From contig JAHYZB010000036.1 in assembly GCA_019424645.1 (NCBI GenBank), positions 1-30,613 on the forward strand: a stretch of 30,613 nucleotides of DNA. The letters are read 5' to 3'. Both the position numbers and the translations under genes were made by a program. The notes beneath the pieces were generated by a model that saw nothing but the letters and a program-made list of their open reading frames with translations, searched no databases and was not told the DNA's origin. Source of the DNA: Oxalobacter formigenes (GTDB lineage: Bacteria > Pseudomonadota > Gammaproteobacteria > Burkholderiales > Burkholderiaceae_D). How positions within the stretch are numbered: position 1 is the first letter of the stretch; each line of letters starts with the position of its first letter. Positions 8,054-16,695 of the stretch are shown here, in pieces.

Positions 8054-8932
8054 TCAAGCTGTCAAAAGACGCAATGCCTCATTGTATTTTTCAGTCGTTT
8101 TTTCTGCGACTTCAAGAGGCAGGCGGGGCGCTGGCGCTGTTTTATCCCACGGTTGTGCAGACAACCAGTCACGAACATATTGTTTGTCGAACGATGGAGG
8201 AGACATGCCGACTTCATAACTGGAAGCGGGCCAGAAACGGGAAGAATCCGGTGTCAGAATTTCATCGATCAGGTAAATTTTTCCGTCATCGTCCATACCG
8301 AATTCAAATTTGGTATCGGCGATCAGAATGCCTTTCGTTGCCGCAAATTCAGCCGCTTCCTTGTACAGGGTAATAGCCAGATCACGGACTTTCTCAGCGA
8401 CATCGGCACCGACGATTTCCTTCATTTTTTCAAATGAAATATTCTGGTCGTGTTCCCCGACATCTGCTTTTGTGGAAGGAGTAAAAATTACTTCCGGTAA
8501 TTTCTGTGCTTCTTTCAGACCTGCTGGCAACTTGATGCCGCAGATGGAACCTGTCTGTTGATAATCCTTCCAGCCGGTACCGATAATATAGCCGCGAACA
8601 ATCGCTTCTATCGGGATAGCCCTGAATTTTTTGACGACAATCGCGCGACCTCTGACCTGATCGCGCTCTTCGGGAGCGACAAGCGATTCAGGGTCGATAT
8701 CCGTCATGTGATTGGGCATCAGATGGCCGAATTTTTTGAACCAGAAATTCGACATCGCTGTCAGAATCCGGCCCTTGTTCGGAATCGGGTCTTCCATGAT
8801 GACGTCGAAAGCGGACAGGCGGTCGGTCTGGACAACAAGAAGTTTATCGTCACCGACAGCGTAAATATCCCTGACTTTTCCGCGATGCAGAAAAGGCAGG
8901 GATTTGATTTGCGTTTTCATTAATCCTGGCAT
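8054..8932 (-). CDS. purC: Phosphoribosylaminoimidazole-succinocarboxamide (SAICAR) synthase
   Basis: A 292-residue SAICAR synthetase of the longer, yeast-like form common in betaproteobacteria. Conserved segments include HRGKVRDIYAVGDDKLLVVQTDRLSAFDV near the start (ATP-binding, given here only as a landmark from residue 16), EAIVRGYIIGTGWKDYQ in the middle, and LIADTKFEFG with DEILTPDSSRFW toward the end. It condenses CAIR with aspartate using ATP. The start at 8932 is six bases after AAAGGGG; a second ATG four codons in is also possible. The gene follows purE by 14 bases and precedes sua5 by one base, so the three are co-transcribed. Confidence 0.96.
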   Translation of the reverse strand: MPGLMKTQIKSLPFLHRGKVRDIYAVGDDKLLVVQTDRLSAFDVIMEDPIPNKGRILTAMSNFWFKKFGHLMPNHMTDIDPESLVAPEERDQVRGRAIVVKKFRAIPIEAIVRGYIIGTGWKDYQQTGSICGIKLPAGLKEAQKLPEVIFTPSTKADVGEHDQNISFEKMKEIVGADVAEKVRDLAITLYKEAAEFAATKGILIADTKFEFGMDDDGKIYLIDEILTPDSSRFWPASSYEVGMSPPSFDKQYVRDWLSAQPWDKTAPAPRLPLEVAEKTTEKYNEALRLLTA

Positions 8933-8946
8933 GTCATACCCCTTTC

Positions 8947-9459
8947 TCAGTCGAGTTCAGGCAAAGTGGCCTGACGGACTTTTTCCGACTGTTTTACACG
9001 GAAAGCCTTCAGTTTGTCTTTCAGGTTGTCATCATTTAAGGCCAGAACGGAAATAACAGCCAGAGCGGCATTGGCGGCGCCGCCTTCACCGATCGCCAGA
9101 GTGGAAACCGGAATACCTTTTGGCATCTGGACCGTTGCCAGCAGGGAATCAAGTCCCTTCATGTATTTCGAAGGGATAGGCACACCGAAAATCGGCAGAA
9201 TCGTGTGGGAAGCGACAACACCGGCCAGATGAGCCGCGCCGCCTGCACCGGCAATAAATGCACGGCAACCGCGTTTTTCCATACTGGTCATCCATTCAGC
9301 CAGTTCTTCAGGAGTACGGTGAGCCGACAAGGCACGCGCCTCGAAAGAAACGCCAAAGTCTTTACACATCTTTGCCGCTTCTTTCATGATGTCCCAGTCG
9401 GAAGTGGAACCCATGACGATACCGACCAGTTTTTCGTCTTCTTTATTTGTATCTACCAT
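8947..9459 (-). CDS. purE: N5-carboxyaminoimidazole ribonucleotide mutase (PurE)
   Basis: About 170 residues. It shows the class I PurE pattern: GIVMGSTSDW, SAHRTPEEL with the catalytic His near residue 47, and AGAGGAAHLAG. Class I enzymes normally take N5-CAIR from PurK. No purK is found next to it, although purK usually follows purE in related genomes. The frame extends to a TTG at 9471, but ATG 9459 is the likelier start. The gene is preceded by a hairpin that probably ends the fba transcript, and precedes purC by 14 bases. The order purE-purC is the reverse of the purC-purE order usual in related bacteria. Confidence 0.93.
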   Translation of the reverse strand: MVDTNKEDEKLVGIVMGSTSDWDIMKEAAKMCKDFGVSFEARALSAHRTPEELAEWMTSMEKRGCRAFIAGAGGAAHLAGVVASHTILPIFGVPIPSKYMKGLDSLLATVQMPKGIPVSTLAIGEGGAANAALAVISVLALNDDNLKDKLKAFRVKQSEKVRQATLPELD

Positions 9460-9499
9460 TTTTATACTCAATCAATCAAAAACTTGCGCTGAAAACAAG

Positions 9500-9529
9500 G
9501 CAGGTGCGTCCGACATCGAACGCACCTGC
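9500..9529 (-). terminator. Intrinsic terminator between fba and purE
   Basis: On the minus strand a 10-bp stem (GCAGGTGCGT / ACGCACCTGC) with a 10-base loop is followed by CTTGTTTTC. It lies 31 bases after the fba stop, splitting the pgk-fba part from the purE-purC-sua5 part or attenuating read-through between them. Confidence 0.65.
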
Positions 9530-9560
9530 GTATTGTGCTACTTTTTCTGGAAAAACGATA

Positions 9561-10625
9561 TTATTTCACGATTTGGGCGAGTTCGCCTTTTTTATATTTT
9601 TCTGCCATCTTGTCCAGTGGAATCGGCTTGATCTTCGATGCCTGTCCAGCCGAGCCGAAAGCGACGTAACGTGAAATACACATCTTCTTCGCTTCTTCCT
9701 TTGCGGCCTTCAGATATTCGCGCGGGTCGAAATGCGACGGATTTTGCATCAGATAACGGCGTATTGCGGCCGTCATGGCCAGGCGAATATCAGTGTCGAT
9801 ATTGATTTTCCGGACACCGAATTTGATACTTTCCTGCAACTCTTCAACAGGAACGCCATAGGTTTCCCGAATGTCGCCACCGTATTCACGAATCAATGCC
9901 AGCAATTCCTGAGGTACGGAAGACGAACCATGCATGACCAGGTGCGTATTCGGCAAACGGGCGTGAATTTCTTTCAGGCGGTCGATCGCCAGAATGTCAC
10001 CCGTCGGCTTGCGGGTGAACTTATATGCGCCATGGGATGTTCCGATCGCGATTGCCAGCGCATCACACTGGGTCTGGGCAACGAAATCGACAGCCTGATC
10101 CGGATTGGTCAACAGCTGTTCCCGTGTCATCGTGCCTTCAGCGCCGATGCCGTCTTCCTTGTCGGCCTTCATGGTTTCCAGCGAACCCAGAACCCCCAGT
10201 TCCGCTTCAACGGTAACGCCAACGGCATGAGAGAATTTGACAACTTCTTTCGTCACATCCACATTGTATTGGTAATCTGCCGCTGTCTTGCCGTCCGGCA
10301 TCAGCGAACCATCCATCATGACCGAACTGAAACCCGAGCGGATTGCCGACATACAAACAGCAGGCGACTGGCCGTGATCCTGATGCATGACAATCGGAAT
10401 ATCCGGATAAGCTTCGACAGCCGCTTCAATCAGATGGCGCAGAAAAGCTTCACCTGCATAGCGTCGGGCACCTGCTGAAGCCTGCATGATGACAGGTGAA
10501 TCGACTTCGGCAGCCGCTTCCATAATCGCCTGAACCTGTTCCAGATTATTGACATTGAACGCAGGCAAACCATAACCATTTTCAGCGGCATGATCCAGTA
10601 ATTGACGCATTGATACGATAGGCAT
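9561..10625 (-). CDS. fba: Fructose-1,6-bisphosphate aldolase, class II
   Basis: A 354-residue zinc-dependent aldolase of the type common in Burkholderiales and in Calvin-cycle operons (class IIB-like). Zinc and catalytic motifs are VMHQDHGQSP (D83, H84), AELGVLGSLE, and later HGSSSVPQE and KINIDTDIR. It splits fructose-1,6-bisphosphate to dihydroxyacetone phosphate and glyceraldehyde-3-phosphate, or runs in reverse for gluconeogenesis. The start follows an AAGGAG site. It lies 22 bases after pgk. The pyruvate kinase gene that often sits between pgk and fba in related genomes is absent here. Confidence 0.96.
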   Translation of the reverse strand: MPIVSMRQLLDHAAENGYGLPAFNVNNLEQVQAIMEAAAEVDSPVIMQASAGARRYAGEAFLRHLIEAAVEAYPDIPIVMHQDHGQSPAVCMSAIRSGFSSVMMDGSLMPDGKTAADYQYNVDVTKEVVKFSHAVGVTVEAELGVLGSLETMKADKEDGIGAEGTMTREQLLTNPDQAVDFVAQTQCDALAIAIGTSHGAYKFTRKPTGDILAIDRLKEIHARLPNTHLVMHGSSSVPQELLALIREYGGDIRETYGVPVEELQESIKFGVRKINIDTDIRLAMTAAIRRYLMQNPSHFDPREYLKAAKEEAKKMCISRYVAFGSAGQASKIKPIPLDKMAEKYKKGELAQIVK

Positions 10626-10647
10626 CCGTTTTTCTCCTTGATTATAT

Positions 10648-11850
10648 TTATTGTGCGCGTTGCATCAGGATTTCGACTGCCGGCAAAGTCTTTCCTTCCA
10701 GAAATTCCAGGAAAGCGCCGCCACCAGTCGATATATACCCCATTTTATCGGCAATATTGTATTTGGCGATAGCAGCCAGCGTGTCCCCGCCACCCGCAAT
10801 CGAAAATGCCCTTGAATTGGCAATCGCTTCAGCCACTGTCTTCGTACCTCCGGCAAACTGGTCAAATTCAAAAACCCCTACCGGGCCGTTCCAGACAATC
10901 GTTCCTGATTTTGCAATCCGGTCAGCGTACAATTTTGCCGTTTCAGGGCCAATGTCCAGAATCATGTCATCCGCTTCGACATCTTCAACTTTTTTAATCG
11001 TCGCAGGAGCACTTGCAGCAAATTCCTTCGCACAGACGACATCGACTGGCAACGGAACACTCGCCTTGCGATACTTCATCATGGCCATAATGGATTTGGC
11101 TTCATCAATGAGATCTTCCTCAATCAGTGAACGCCCGACAGGATAACCCGCAGCCAGAAGGAAGGTATTGGCAATACCGCCTCCAACGATCAGACTGTCG
11201 ACCTTGTCAGCCAGCGTTTTCAGCACTTCCAGTTTTCCCGACACCTTGGACCCACCGACAATCGCCATCAGTGGGCGAAGCGGACTTTTCAGTGCCTTTT
11301 CAAGCGCATCCAGTTCAGCGGCAAGCAGCGGACCTGCCACGGCGACAGGGGCATATTTTGCAATACCGTAAGTCGTCGCTTCGGCGCGATGGGCTGTTCC
11401 GAAAGCGTCATTGACATAGACGTCGCACAGGGCTGCCATTTTTTTGGCCAGATCGTCGTCGTTTTTCTTTTCACCCTTGTTAAAACGGGCATTTTCCAGC
11501 AAAACGACCTGCCCCGGCTTGACGTCCACGCCGTCGATCCAGTCACGTTTCAGTTCAACCGGCTGGTCCAGCAATTCAGACATGCGCTTTGCGACAGGTG
11601 CAAGCGATTCCGATTCCGAAAACACGCCTTCCTTCGGACGGCCAAGATGAGACGTCACCATAACGGCACCACCGCCTTTCAATGCCTCTTCAATGGCAGG
11701 AATGGATGCGCGAATACGGGTATCTTCGGTGATGTTGCCGTCAGCATCGCGTGGGACATTCAGGTCGGAACGGATAAAAACACGTTTTCCCTGAAGCTCG
11801 CCTTTATCTACCAGATCGGAAAGACGTTTGAAAGAAGGCTCAGTTTGCAT
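10648..11850 (-). CDS. pgk: Phosphoglycerate kinase
   Basis: A full-length enzyme of 400 residues. The substrate-binding RSDLNVP and HLGRP motifs are present in the N-terminal domain, as is VVLLENARF. The C-terminal nucleotide domain shows GGSKVSGKLEVL, WNGPVGVFE and SIAGGGDT. It catalyses the reversible ATP-forming step from 1,3-bisphosphoglycerate. It is the first gene of the minus-strand run, so the promoter should lie in 11851-12048. No strong Shine-Dalgarno sequence precedes the ATG, and a seven-codon frame starting at 11863 overlaps the start, so initiation may depend on local structure or coupling. Confidence 0.97.
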   Translation of the reverse strand: MQTEPSFKRLSDLVDKGELQGKRVFIRSDLNVPRDADGNITEDTRIRASIPAIEEALKGGGAVMVTSHLGRPKEGVFSESESLAPVAKRMSELLDQPVELKRDWIDGVDVKPGQVVLLENARFNKGEKKNDDDLAKKMAALCDVYVNDAFGTAHRAEATTYGIAKYAPVAVAGPLLAAELDALEKALKSPLRPLMAIVGGSKVSGKLEVLKTLADKVDSLIVGGGIANTFLLAAGYPVGRSLIEEDLIDEAKSIMAMMKYRKASVPLPVDVVCAKEFAASAPATIKKVEDVEADDMILDIGPETAKLYADRIAKSGTIVWNGPVGVFEFDQFAGGTKTVAEAIANSRAFSIAGGGDTLAAIAKYNIADKMGYISTGGGAFLEFLEGKTLPAVEILMQRAQ

Positions 11851-11986
11851 AGGTAATAGCCATGAAAAGTGAAAGAATTCTGTATTTTACCGTACACCAA
11901 CCCCGTAAAGCCATTTTAAAGACCACTGATTGTCATATCTCATAAGCAAAAAAGTCACACAATATGAGCTCGCAAACATAATTCTT

Positions 11987-12014
11987 TTGAACAGGACATC
12001 CCTTCGTTTAGAAT
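11987..12014 (+). promoter_or_regulatory. ilvE: Sigma-70 promoter for ilvE
   Basis: TTGAAC (11987-11992), a 16-base spacer, and TAGAAT (12009-12014). The -10 matches five of six consensus bases. Transcription would begin near 12021, giving a leader of about 28 bases that contains the CAGGAG ribosome binding site. Confidence 0.5.
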
Positions 12015-12048
12015 TGAATTTTTGACTTGAAATTCAGGAGAAATTCTC

Positions 12049-12972
12049 ATGTCACCAATGCATGACCGTGATGGAAAAATCTGGCAGGATGGACAACTGG
12101 TCGACTGGCGCCGTGCCACCATCCACGTATTGACTCACTCCTTACATTACGGCATGTCCGTGTTCGAAGGCGTGCGCGCGTACAAGACACAAAACGGAAC
12201 TGCCATCTTCCGCCTCCCTGAACATACGAAGCGTCTGTTGAATTCGGCAAAAATCTTCCAGATGAACGTCCCTTATGACATGGACACGCTGATGGAAGCC
12301 CAAAGAGAAGTCATCCGCGCCAATAATCTGGAGTCCGGCTATATCCGCCCGATCATCTGGGTCGGCTCCGAAATGCTCGGCGTATCCGCGAAAAAGAACA
12401 CTATCCATACCGCCATCGCCGCATGGCCGTGGGGCGCCTATCTCGGCGACGACGGCATCAACAAGGGCATTCGTGTCAAGGTCTCTTCATACAACCGTCA
12501 CCACGTCAACGTGTCGCTGGTTCGCGCCAAGGCATCCGGTTATTACATCAACTCGATCCTCGCCAATCAGGAAGCCACTACCGACGGTTACGACGAAGCC
12601 CTGTTACTCGACACGGAAGGCTTTGTTTCCGAGGGTTCCGGTGAAAATGTGTTCATCGTCAAAAACGGGAAACTCTATACTCCGGATCTGGCAAGCTGCC
12701 TCGACGGTATCACTCGCGATACGGTTATCACTCTGGCTAACGATCTCGGCTTTGAAGTCATTCAGAAACGCATTACGCGTGACGAAGTCTATTGTGCCGA
12801 TGAAGCCTTCTTTTCCGGTACTGCTGCGGAAATCACACCGATCCGCGAACTCGACAACCGGCAGATCGGCAGCGGTTCCCGTGGCCCGATCACCGAAAAA
12901 ATCCAGTCGCTCTTTTTCGACGTCGTCGCCGGAAGAGCCCCGAAATACGCACACTGGTTAAGTCTGGTCTGA
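12049..12972 (+). CDS. ilvE: Branched-chain amino acid aminotransferase
   Basis: A 307-residue fold-type IV PLP enzyme. The PLP lysine is K161 in VRAKASGYYINS, and the phosphate-binding segment SEGSGENVF is at 194-202. HSLHYGMSVFEG near the N-terminus and SGTAAEITPI near the C-terminus are typical of IlvE rather than D-amino acid aminotransferase or PabC. It interconverts leucine, isoleucine and valine with their 2-oxo acids using glutamate. A CAGGAG site precedes the ATG. The gene stands alone between its own promoter and a strong terminator. Confidence 0.95.
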   Translation: MSPMHDRDGKIWQDGQLVDWRRATIHVLTHSLHYGMSVFEGVRAYKTQNGTAIFRLPEHTKRLLNSAKIFQMNVPYDMDTLMEAQREVIRANNLESGYIRPIIWVGSEMLGVSAKKNTIHTAIAAWPWGAYLGDDGINKGIRVKVSSYNRHHVNVSLVRAKASGYYINSILANQEATTDGYDEALLLDTEGFVSEGSGENVFIVKNGKLYTPDLASCLDGITRDTVITLANDLGFEVIQKRITRDEVYCADEAFFSGTAAEITPIRELDNRQIGSGSRGPITEKIQSLFFDVVAGRAPKYAHWLSLV

Positions 12973-12988
12973 TTCGATTTTCAATTAC

Positions 12989-13022
12989 AAAAAAAGCGCA
13001 AATTCCCATTTGCGCTTTTTTT
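12989..13022. terminator. Bidirectional terminator between ilvE and the aminotransferase gene
   Basis: A perfect 14-bp stem with seven A on one flank, GCGCAAA, a six-base loop, TTTGCGC and seven T. It serves both ilvE and the convergent minus-strand gene. Confidence 0.92.
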
Positions 13023-13038
13023 ATTACAATAGCTTCTT

Positions 13039-14202
13039 TTACAGAATACTGCCCAGCCGTTTGATGCCTTCACGGATCACGTCCGGTGTCGCATTTGTGT
13101 AATTCAGGCGGAACGTATTGACACCCCGCTTGTGGGTATAAAACGGATCGCCCGGTACGAAAGCCACTTTTTTCTGCATCGCTTTCTGGAAAACATCCAG
13201 CGCTGACAGTCCCTCTGGCAGCGTTACCCAAATAAACATCCCCCCTTCGGGTTTCGTCCATGAAACCGTTTTCGGGAAATACGCTTCCATCGCATCCAGC
13301 ATGGCGGTGGCCTGCTCCTCATACAGGGCGATAATCTTTTTGACGTGCTCTGCATAGGGATTATTCATGAGATATTCATGAATGACATACTGGGTAAAAA
13401 TGTTCGTATGCAGGTCACTGCCCTGTTTGGCTGTCACCAGATGGCGCATCAACTCGGTATTTTTCGTGATCAGAAAACCCAGACGCATACCCGGCGTGAC
13501 CGTTTTGGAAAACGTTCCCAGCAAAATGCTGTTCTTCATATGGCCTGCACCGATATAGGGCAGTGATTCCCCCCGGAAACGCAATTCGCCGTATGGATCG
13601 TCCTCAATGAATGCGACATCGTATTTCGAAACGATGTCACGCATGGCTTTTCTTTTTTCCAGCGAATATGTCAAACCGGTCGGATTCTGGAAATTCGGCA
13701 CACAGTAAATCAGCTTGACCGGATTTGTTTTCAGCAATTCTTCCAGCTTGACGAGATCAAGGCCATCTTCTTCCAGCGTCACGGAAAGGAATTCCGGTTC
13801 ACACAGGGAAAAAGCCTGAATGGCGCCCAGATAGCCCGGTTCTTCCATCAGTACCTGATCGCCCTTGTCCAGAATGACCTTGCCGATCAATTCCAGCGCC
13901 TGCTGGGAACCGTTTGTAATCAGCACATCATCCGGATTGACGTCCAGATTGAATTTTCGCCGGTATTTGGCAGCGATCATTTCCCGCAAGGGCAAATAAC
14001 CTTCCGTCGTGGAATACTGGAACAGTTTGCTTCCGTTTTTTTTGATGGCCCCCGCAATCGATTCCTGCAAATCGTCGATCGGGAAAGATACCGGGTTGGG
14101 AAGGCCTCCCGCAAATGAAATGACGTCCGGTGCATCGGTCACTTTCAGGATATCGCGGATAAACGAGGAAGGGGTATTCAGGATTCGGTCAGAGTACTTC
14201 AT
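13039..14202 (-). CDS. PLP-dependent aminotransferase, class I/II (2-aminoadipate/aromatic type)
   Basis: 387 residues from the chosen start. Fold-type I features are all visible: NGSQQALELIGK in the cofactor site, NFQNPTG (NPTG at 173-176), DDPYGELRF, and the PLP lysine K233 in TFSKTVTPGMRLGF. The FAGGLPNP start and this lysine context are those of the LysN/KAT-like group, also found as the catalytic half of MocR regulators; no DNA-binding domain is present here. Substrate is not determined: 2-aminoadipate, aromatic or branched-chain amino acids are possible. The frame stays open to 14349, adding 49 residues, but a perfect -10 hexamer lies inside that extension, so ATG 14202 is preferred. 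Confidence 0.85.
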   Translation of the reverse strand: MKYSDRILNTPSSFIRDILKVTDAPDVISFAGGLPNPVSFPIDDLQESIAGAIKKNGSKLFQYSTTEGYLPLREMIAAKYRRKFNLDVNPDDVLITNGSQQALELIGKVILDKGDQVLMEEPGYLGAIQAFSLCEPEFLSVTLEEDGLDLVKLEELLKTNPVKLIYCVPNFQNPTGLTYSLEKRKAMRDIVSKYDVAFIEDDPYGELRFRGESLPYIGAGHMKNSILLGTFSKTVTPGMRLGFLITKNTELMRHLVTAKQGSDLHTNIFTQYVIHEYLMNNPYAEHVKKIIALYEEQATAMLDAMEAYFPKTVSWTKPEGGMFIWVTLPEGLSALDVFQKAMQKKVAFVPGDPFYTHKRGVNTFRLNYTNATPDVIREGIKRLGSIL

Positions 14203-14230
14203 TTGTTTAGTGTCGTAATTGTTTTCTCCG

Positions 14231-14236
14231 ATTATA
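14231..14236 (-). promoter_or_regulatory. -10 element for the aminotransferase gene
   Basis: TATAAT on the minus strand, 29 bases upstream of ATG 14202. No clear -35 element is seen. Its position inside the longest reading frame argues that the real start is ATG 14202. Confidence 0.45.
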
Positions 14237-14383
14237 GCGCTACTCATATGGGAGGGGTACAGAAAAAAGAGGTCGGGAAATAACATTCGTCTGCTGATTG
14301 CACCACTTTCATATGGCAAATACAAAACATCCTGACAAATGCTGGACATTGAAAATGCGCAATATAGCCCTGTGCACTGGATA

Positions 14384-14415
14384 CCCCTTGAAATATACGG
14401 TATAAACCCCTATAT
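14384..14415 (+). promoter_or_regulatory. htpG: Sigma-32 (RpoH) heat-shock promoter of htpG
   Basis: CCCCTTGAAA (14384-14393), a 13-base spacer, and CCCCTATAT (14407-14415). This is close to the RpoH consensus of CTTGAA followed after 13-15 bases by CCCCATnT. It lies about 50 bases before the htpG start, as expected for a heat-shock chaperone gene. Confidence 0.85.
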
Positions 14416-14465
14416 GGGTTTCATTCATTTAATATCGCTGTCCACGAGGTAAATACGAGGTAAAA

Positions 14466-16388
14466 ATGGCTGAATCGGAAAAACAAACCATGGGATTTCA
14501 GGCAGAAGTGAAACAGCTTCTGCAATTGATGATCCATTCTCTTTATTCCAACAAGGAAATCTTCCTGCGCGAACTCATCTCCAACGCATCGGACGCCATC
14601 GACCGGCTCCGCTACGAAGCATTGGACAAACCTGAACTGCAGGAACACGACCCTGATCTGAAAATCCGGATTTCATTTTCTCCGGAAAACAAAACCATCA
14701 CCATTTCCGATAACGGTATCGGGATGAGCCGTGATGAAGCGGTTGCCCATCTGGGTACGATCGCAAAATCCGGGACGAAAGAATTTCTGGCACGCCTGTC
14801 GAGCGACCAGAAGAAAAACGACGCCCTGATCGGACAATTCGGTGTGGGTTTTTATTCCGGCTTTATCGTCGCGGATAAAATTACCGTTGAATCCCGTCGT
14901 GCAGGGCTGCCCGCCAGCGAAGGCATTCGCTGGGAATCGACCGGCGAAGGCGACTTCACCGTCGAAAAAATTGACAGGACCCAACGTGGAACTGACATCA
15001 CACTTCACCTGCGTGAAGGTGAAGACGATTTCCTGACCAACTGGCGGCTGAAAGCTATTATTCGCAAGTATTCCGACCATGTTTCTCTTCCTATCCAGAT
15101 GCTGAAGGAAGAATGGGACAATGAATCGAAAACAATGAAAACCGGAACGGAACTGGAAACCGTCAATCAGGCCAATGCACTCTGGGCGAGAAACAAGGCC
15201 GACATTACCGACGAACAGTATCGCGAGTTTTACAAACACATCACCCATGACGTTAACGATCCATTGACCTGGACACACAACAAGGTCGAAGGCCGTACAG
15301 AATACAATCAGTTGCTGTATATCCCGAAAGAAGCGCCATTCGATTTGTGGGACCGTAACAAACGTGGCGGCATCAAGCTCTACGTCAAACGTGTTTTTAT
15401 CATGGATGATGCCGAACAGCTCATGCCGGTTTATCTGCGTTTCGTTCGTGGTGTGATTGATTCAAACGATCTTCCCCTGAACGTTTCCCGCGAAATCCTG
15501 CAGGAATCCAGAGACGTGAAAATGATTCGCGAGGGTTCGACCCGTCGCGTTTTGACGATGCTGGAAGAATTGGCCCAATCCGATGATCCGGCCAAAAAAG
15601 AACTCTATAGCACATTCTGGAACCAGTTCGGACAGGTTCTGAAAGAAGGTGTCGGTGAAGATCCCGGCAACAAGGAACGTATCGCCAAACTGCTGCGCTT
15701 CGCTTCCACGTACAATGATTCCGATGTCCAGAATGTTTCGCTGGATGATTACATTTCGAGGATGAAAGACAGCCAGGTTCGTATTTTCTACATTACAGCA
15801 GAAAATTACACGGCCGCAAAAAACAGCCCTCACATGGAAATCTTCCGTAAAAAGGGTATCGAAGTCCTCATCCTGACAGATCGTGTGGATGAATGGATGC
15901 TTTCTTTCCTGACGGAATACAATGAAAAGAATCTGGCGTCTGTCGCTCAGGGCGATCTTGATCTGCTGAAGCTGGCTGACGAAAAAGAAAAGAAACAGAA
16001 TGAGGAAAACCAGACCGACTTCAAGGATACTATCGAAAAGATGAAAACGGTTCTTGACAAAAAAGTCAAAGACGTCAGGATTACCGTCAGACTGACCGAC
16101 TCGCCTTCCTGCCTGATCGCCGATGAAAAAGATCTGTCCGGCAATCTCCAGCGAATGTTGAAAGCTGCCGGCCAGAAAGTGCCGAACATGAAGCCGATTC
16201 TGGAAATCAATCCGAACCACCCGATTATCCAGAGTCTCAAATATGAAGATAAACACTTCGATGACTGGACCAATCTCCTCTTTGATCAAGCTGTTCTGGC
16301 CGAGGGTGGAGCACTTGCCGATCCGGCTGCCTTCGTCAAGCTGATGAACAACATGCTTCTCGATTCTGTCGGAAAAAAAAGTGATTGA
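14466..16388 (+). CDS. htpG: Molecular chaperone HtpG (Hsp90)
   Basis: A 640-residue bacterial Hsp90. The GHKL ATPase motifs are in place: ELISNASDA (E36, N40), DNGIGM (82-87) and GQFGVGFYS (123-131). The middle domain has the catalytic-loop DLPLNVSREILQ with its conserved Arg, and the C-terminal dimerisation region is complete. Length matches the family. HtpG remodels client proteins with DnaK in the cytoplasm. The ribosome binding site is GAGGTAAAA; the sequence ACGAGGTAAA occurs twice in tandem just before the start. It is controlled by a heat-shock promoter and ends at an intrinsic terminator, so it is monocistronic. Confidence 0.98.
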   Translation: MAESEKQTMGFQAEVKQLLQLMIHSLYSNKEIFLRELISNASDAIDRLRYEALDKPELQEHDPDLKIRISFSPENKTITISDNGIGMSRDEAVAHLGTIAKSGTKEFLARLSSDQKKNDALIGQFGVGFYSGFIVADKITVESRRAGLPASEGIRWESTGEGDFTVEKIDRTQRGTDITLHLREGEDDFLTNWRLKAIIRKYSDHVSLPIQMLKEEWDNESKTMKTGTELETVNQANALWARNKADITDEQYREFYKHITHDVNDPLTWTHNKVEGRTEYNQLLYIPKEAPFDLWDRNKRGGIKLYVKRVFIMDDAEQLMPVYLRFVRGVIDSNDLPLNVSREILQESRDVKMIREGSTRRVLTMLEELAQSDDPAKKELYSTFWNQFGQVLKEGVGEDPGNKERIAKLLRFASTYNDSDVQNVSLDDYISRMKDSQVRIFYITAENYTAAKNSPHMEIFRKKGIEVLILTDRVDEWMLSFLTEYNEKNLASVAQGDLDLLKLADEKEKKQNEENQTDFKDTIEKMKTVLDKKVKDVRITVRLTDSPSCLIADEKDLSGNLQRMLKAAGQKVPNMKPILEINPNHPIIQSLKYEDKHFDDWTNLLFDQAVLAEGGALADPAAFVKLMNNMLLDSVGKKSD

Positions 16389-16405
16389 CTTCACCTAATC
16401 CTTGT

Positions 16406-16432
16406 AAAAAAGCCCGGTTTCCGGGCTTTTTT
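16406..16432 (+). terminator. Rho-independent terminator of htpG
   Basis: A stem AAAAAAGCCCGG / CCGGGCTTTTTT with a three-base loop and a run of six T, starting 17 bases after the htpG stop. Confidence 0.92.
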
Positions 16433-16695
16433 ATTTATCCTGCCTAAGCTTCCCAACCATGAATGTCATTTTAAGAATAAAAAGATATGATATGATCAAG
16501 CTCATTTTGTTTTATTGCCAAAAAGAAATAAACTTCATTTGATTTTATGGCATACTTTATTTTATCGAATCGGCTGCTCCTGATCTCAGGTTCATTATTC
16601 GAACTGTGCTTGTCGAGAGAGTGGAATGAACTGTCATTTCACCTCCTGTAATATCTGGTGAAACCGGTTATGGATGAAAACAGGAAGGGTATTTC

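Noticed and set aside
9732..10478. 248-codon plus-strand frame
   Set aside because: Antisense to fba, no ribosome binding site.
11840..11863. Seven-codon minus-strand frame overlapping the pgk start
   Set aside because: Too short and without ribosome binding site; noted only as possible coupling.
15462..16394. 310-codon minus-strand frame
   Set aside because: It lies entirely opposite htpG, a certain gene; long antisense frames result from its codon use.
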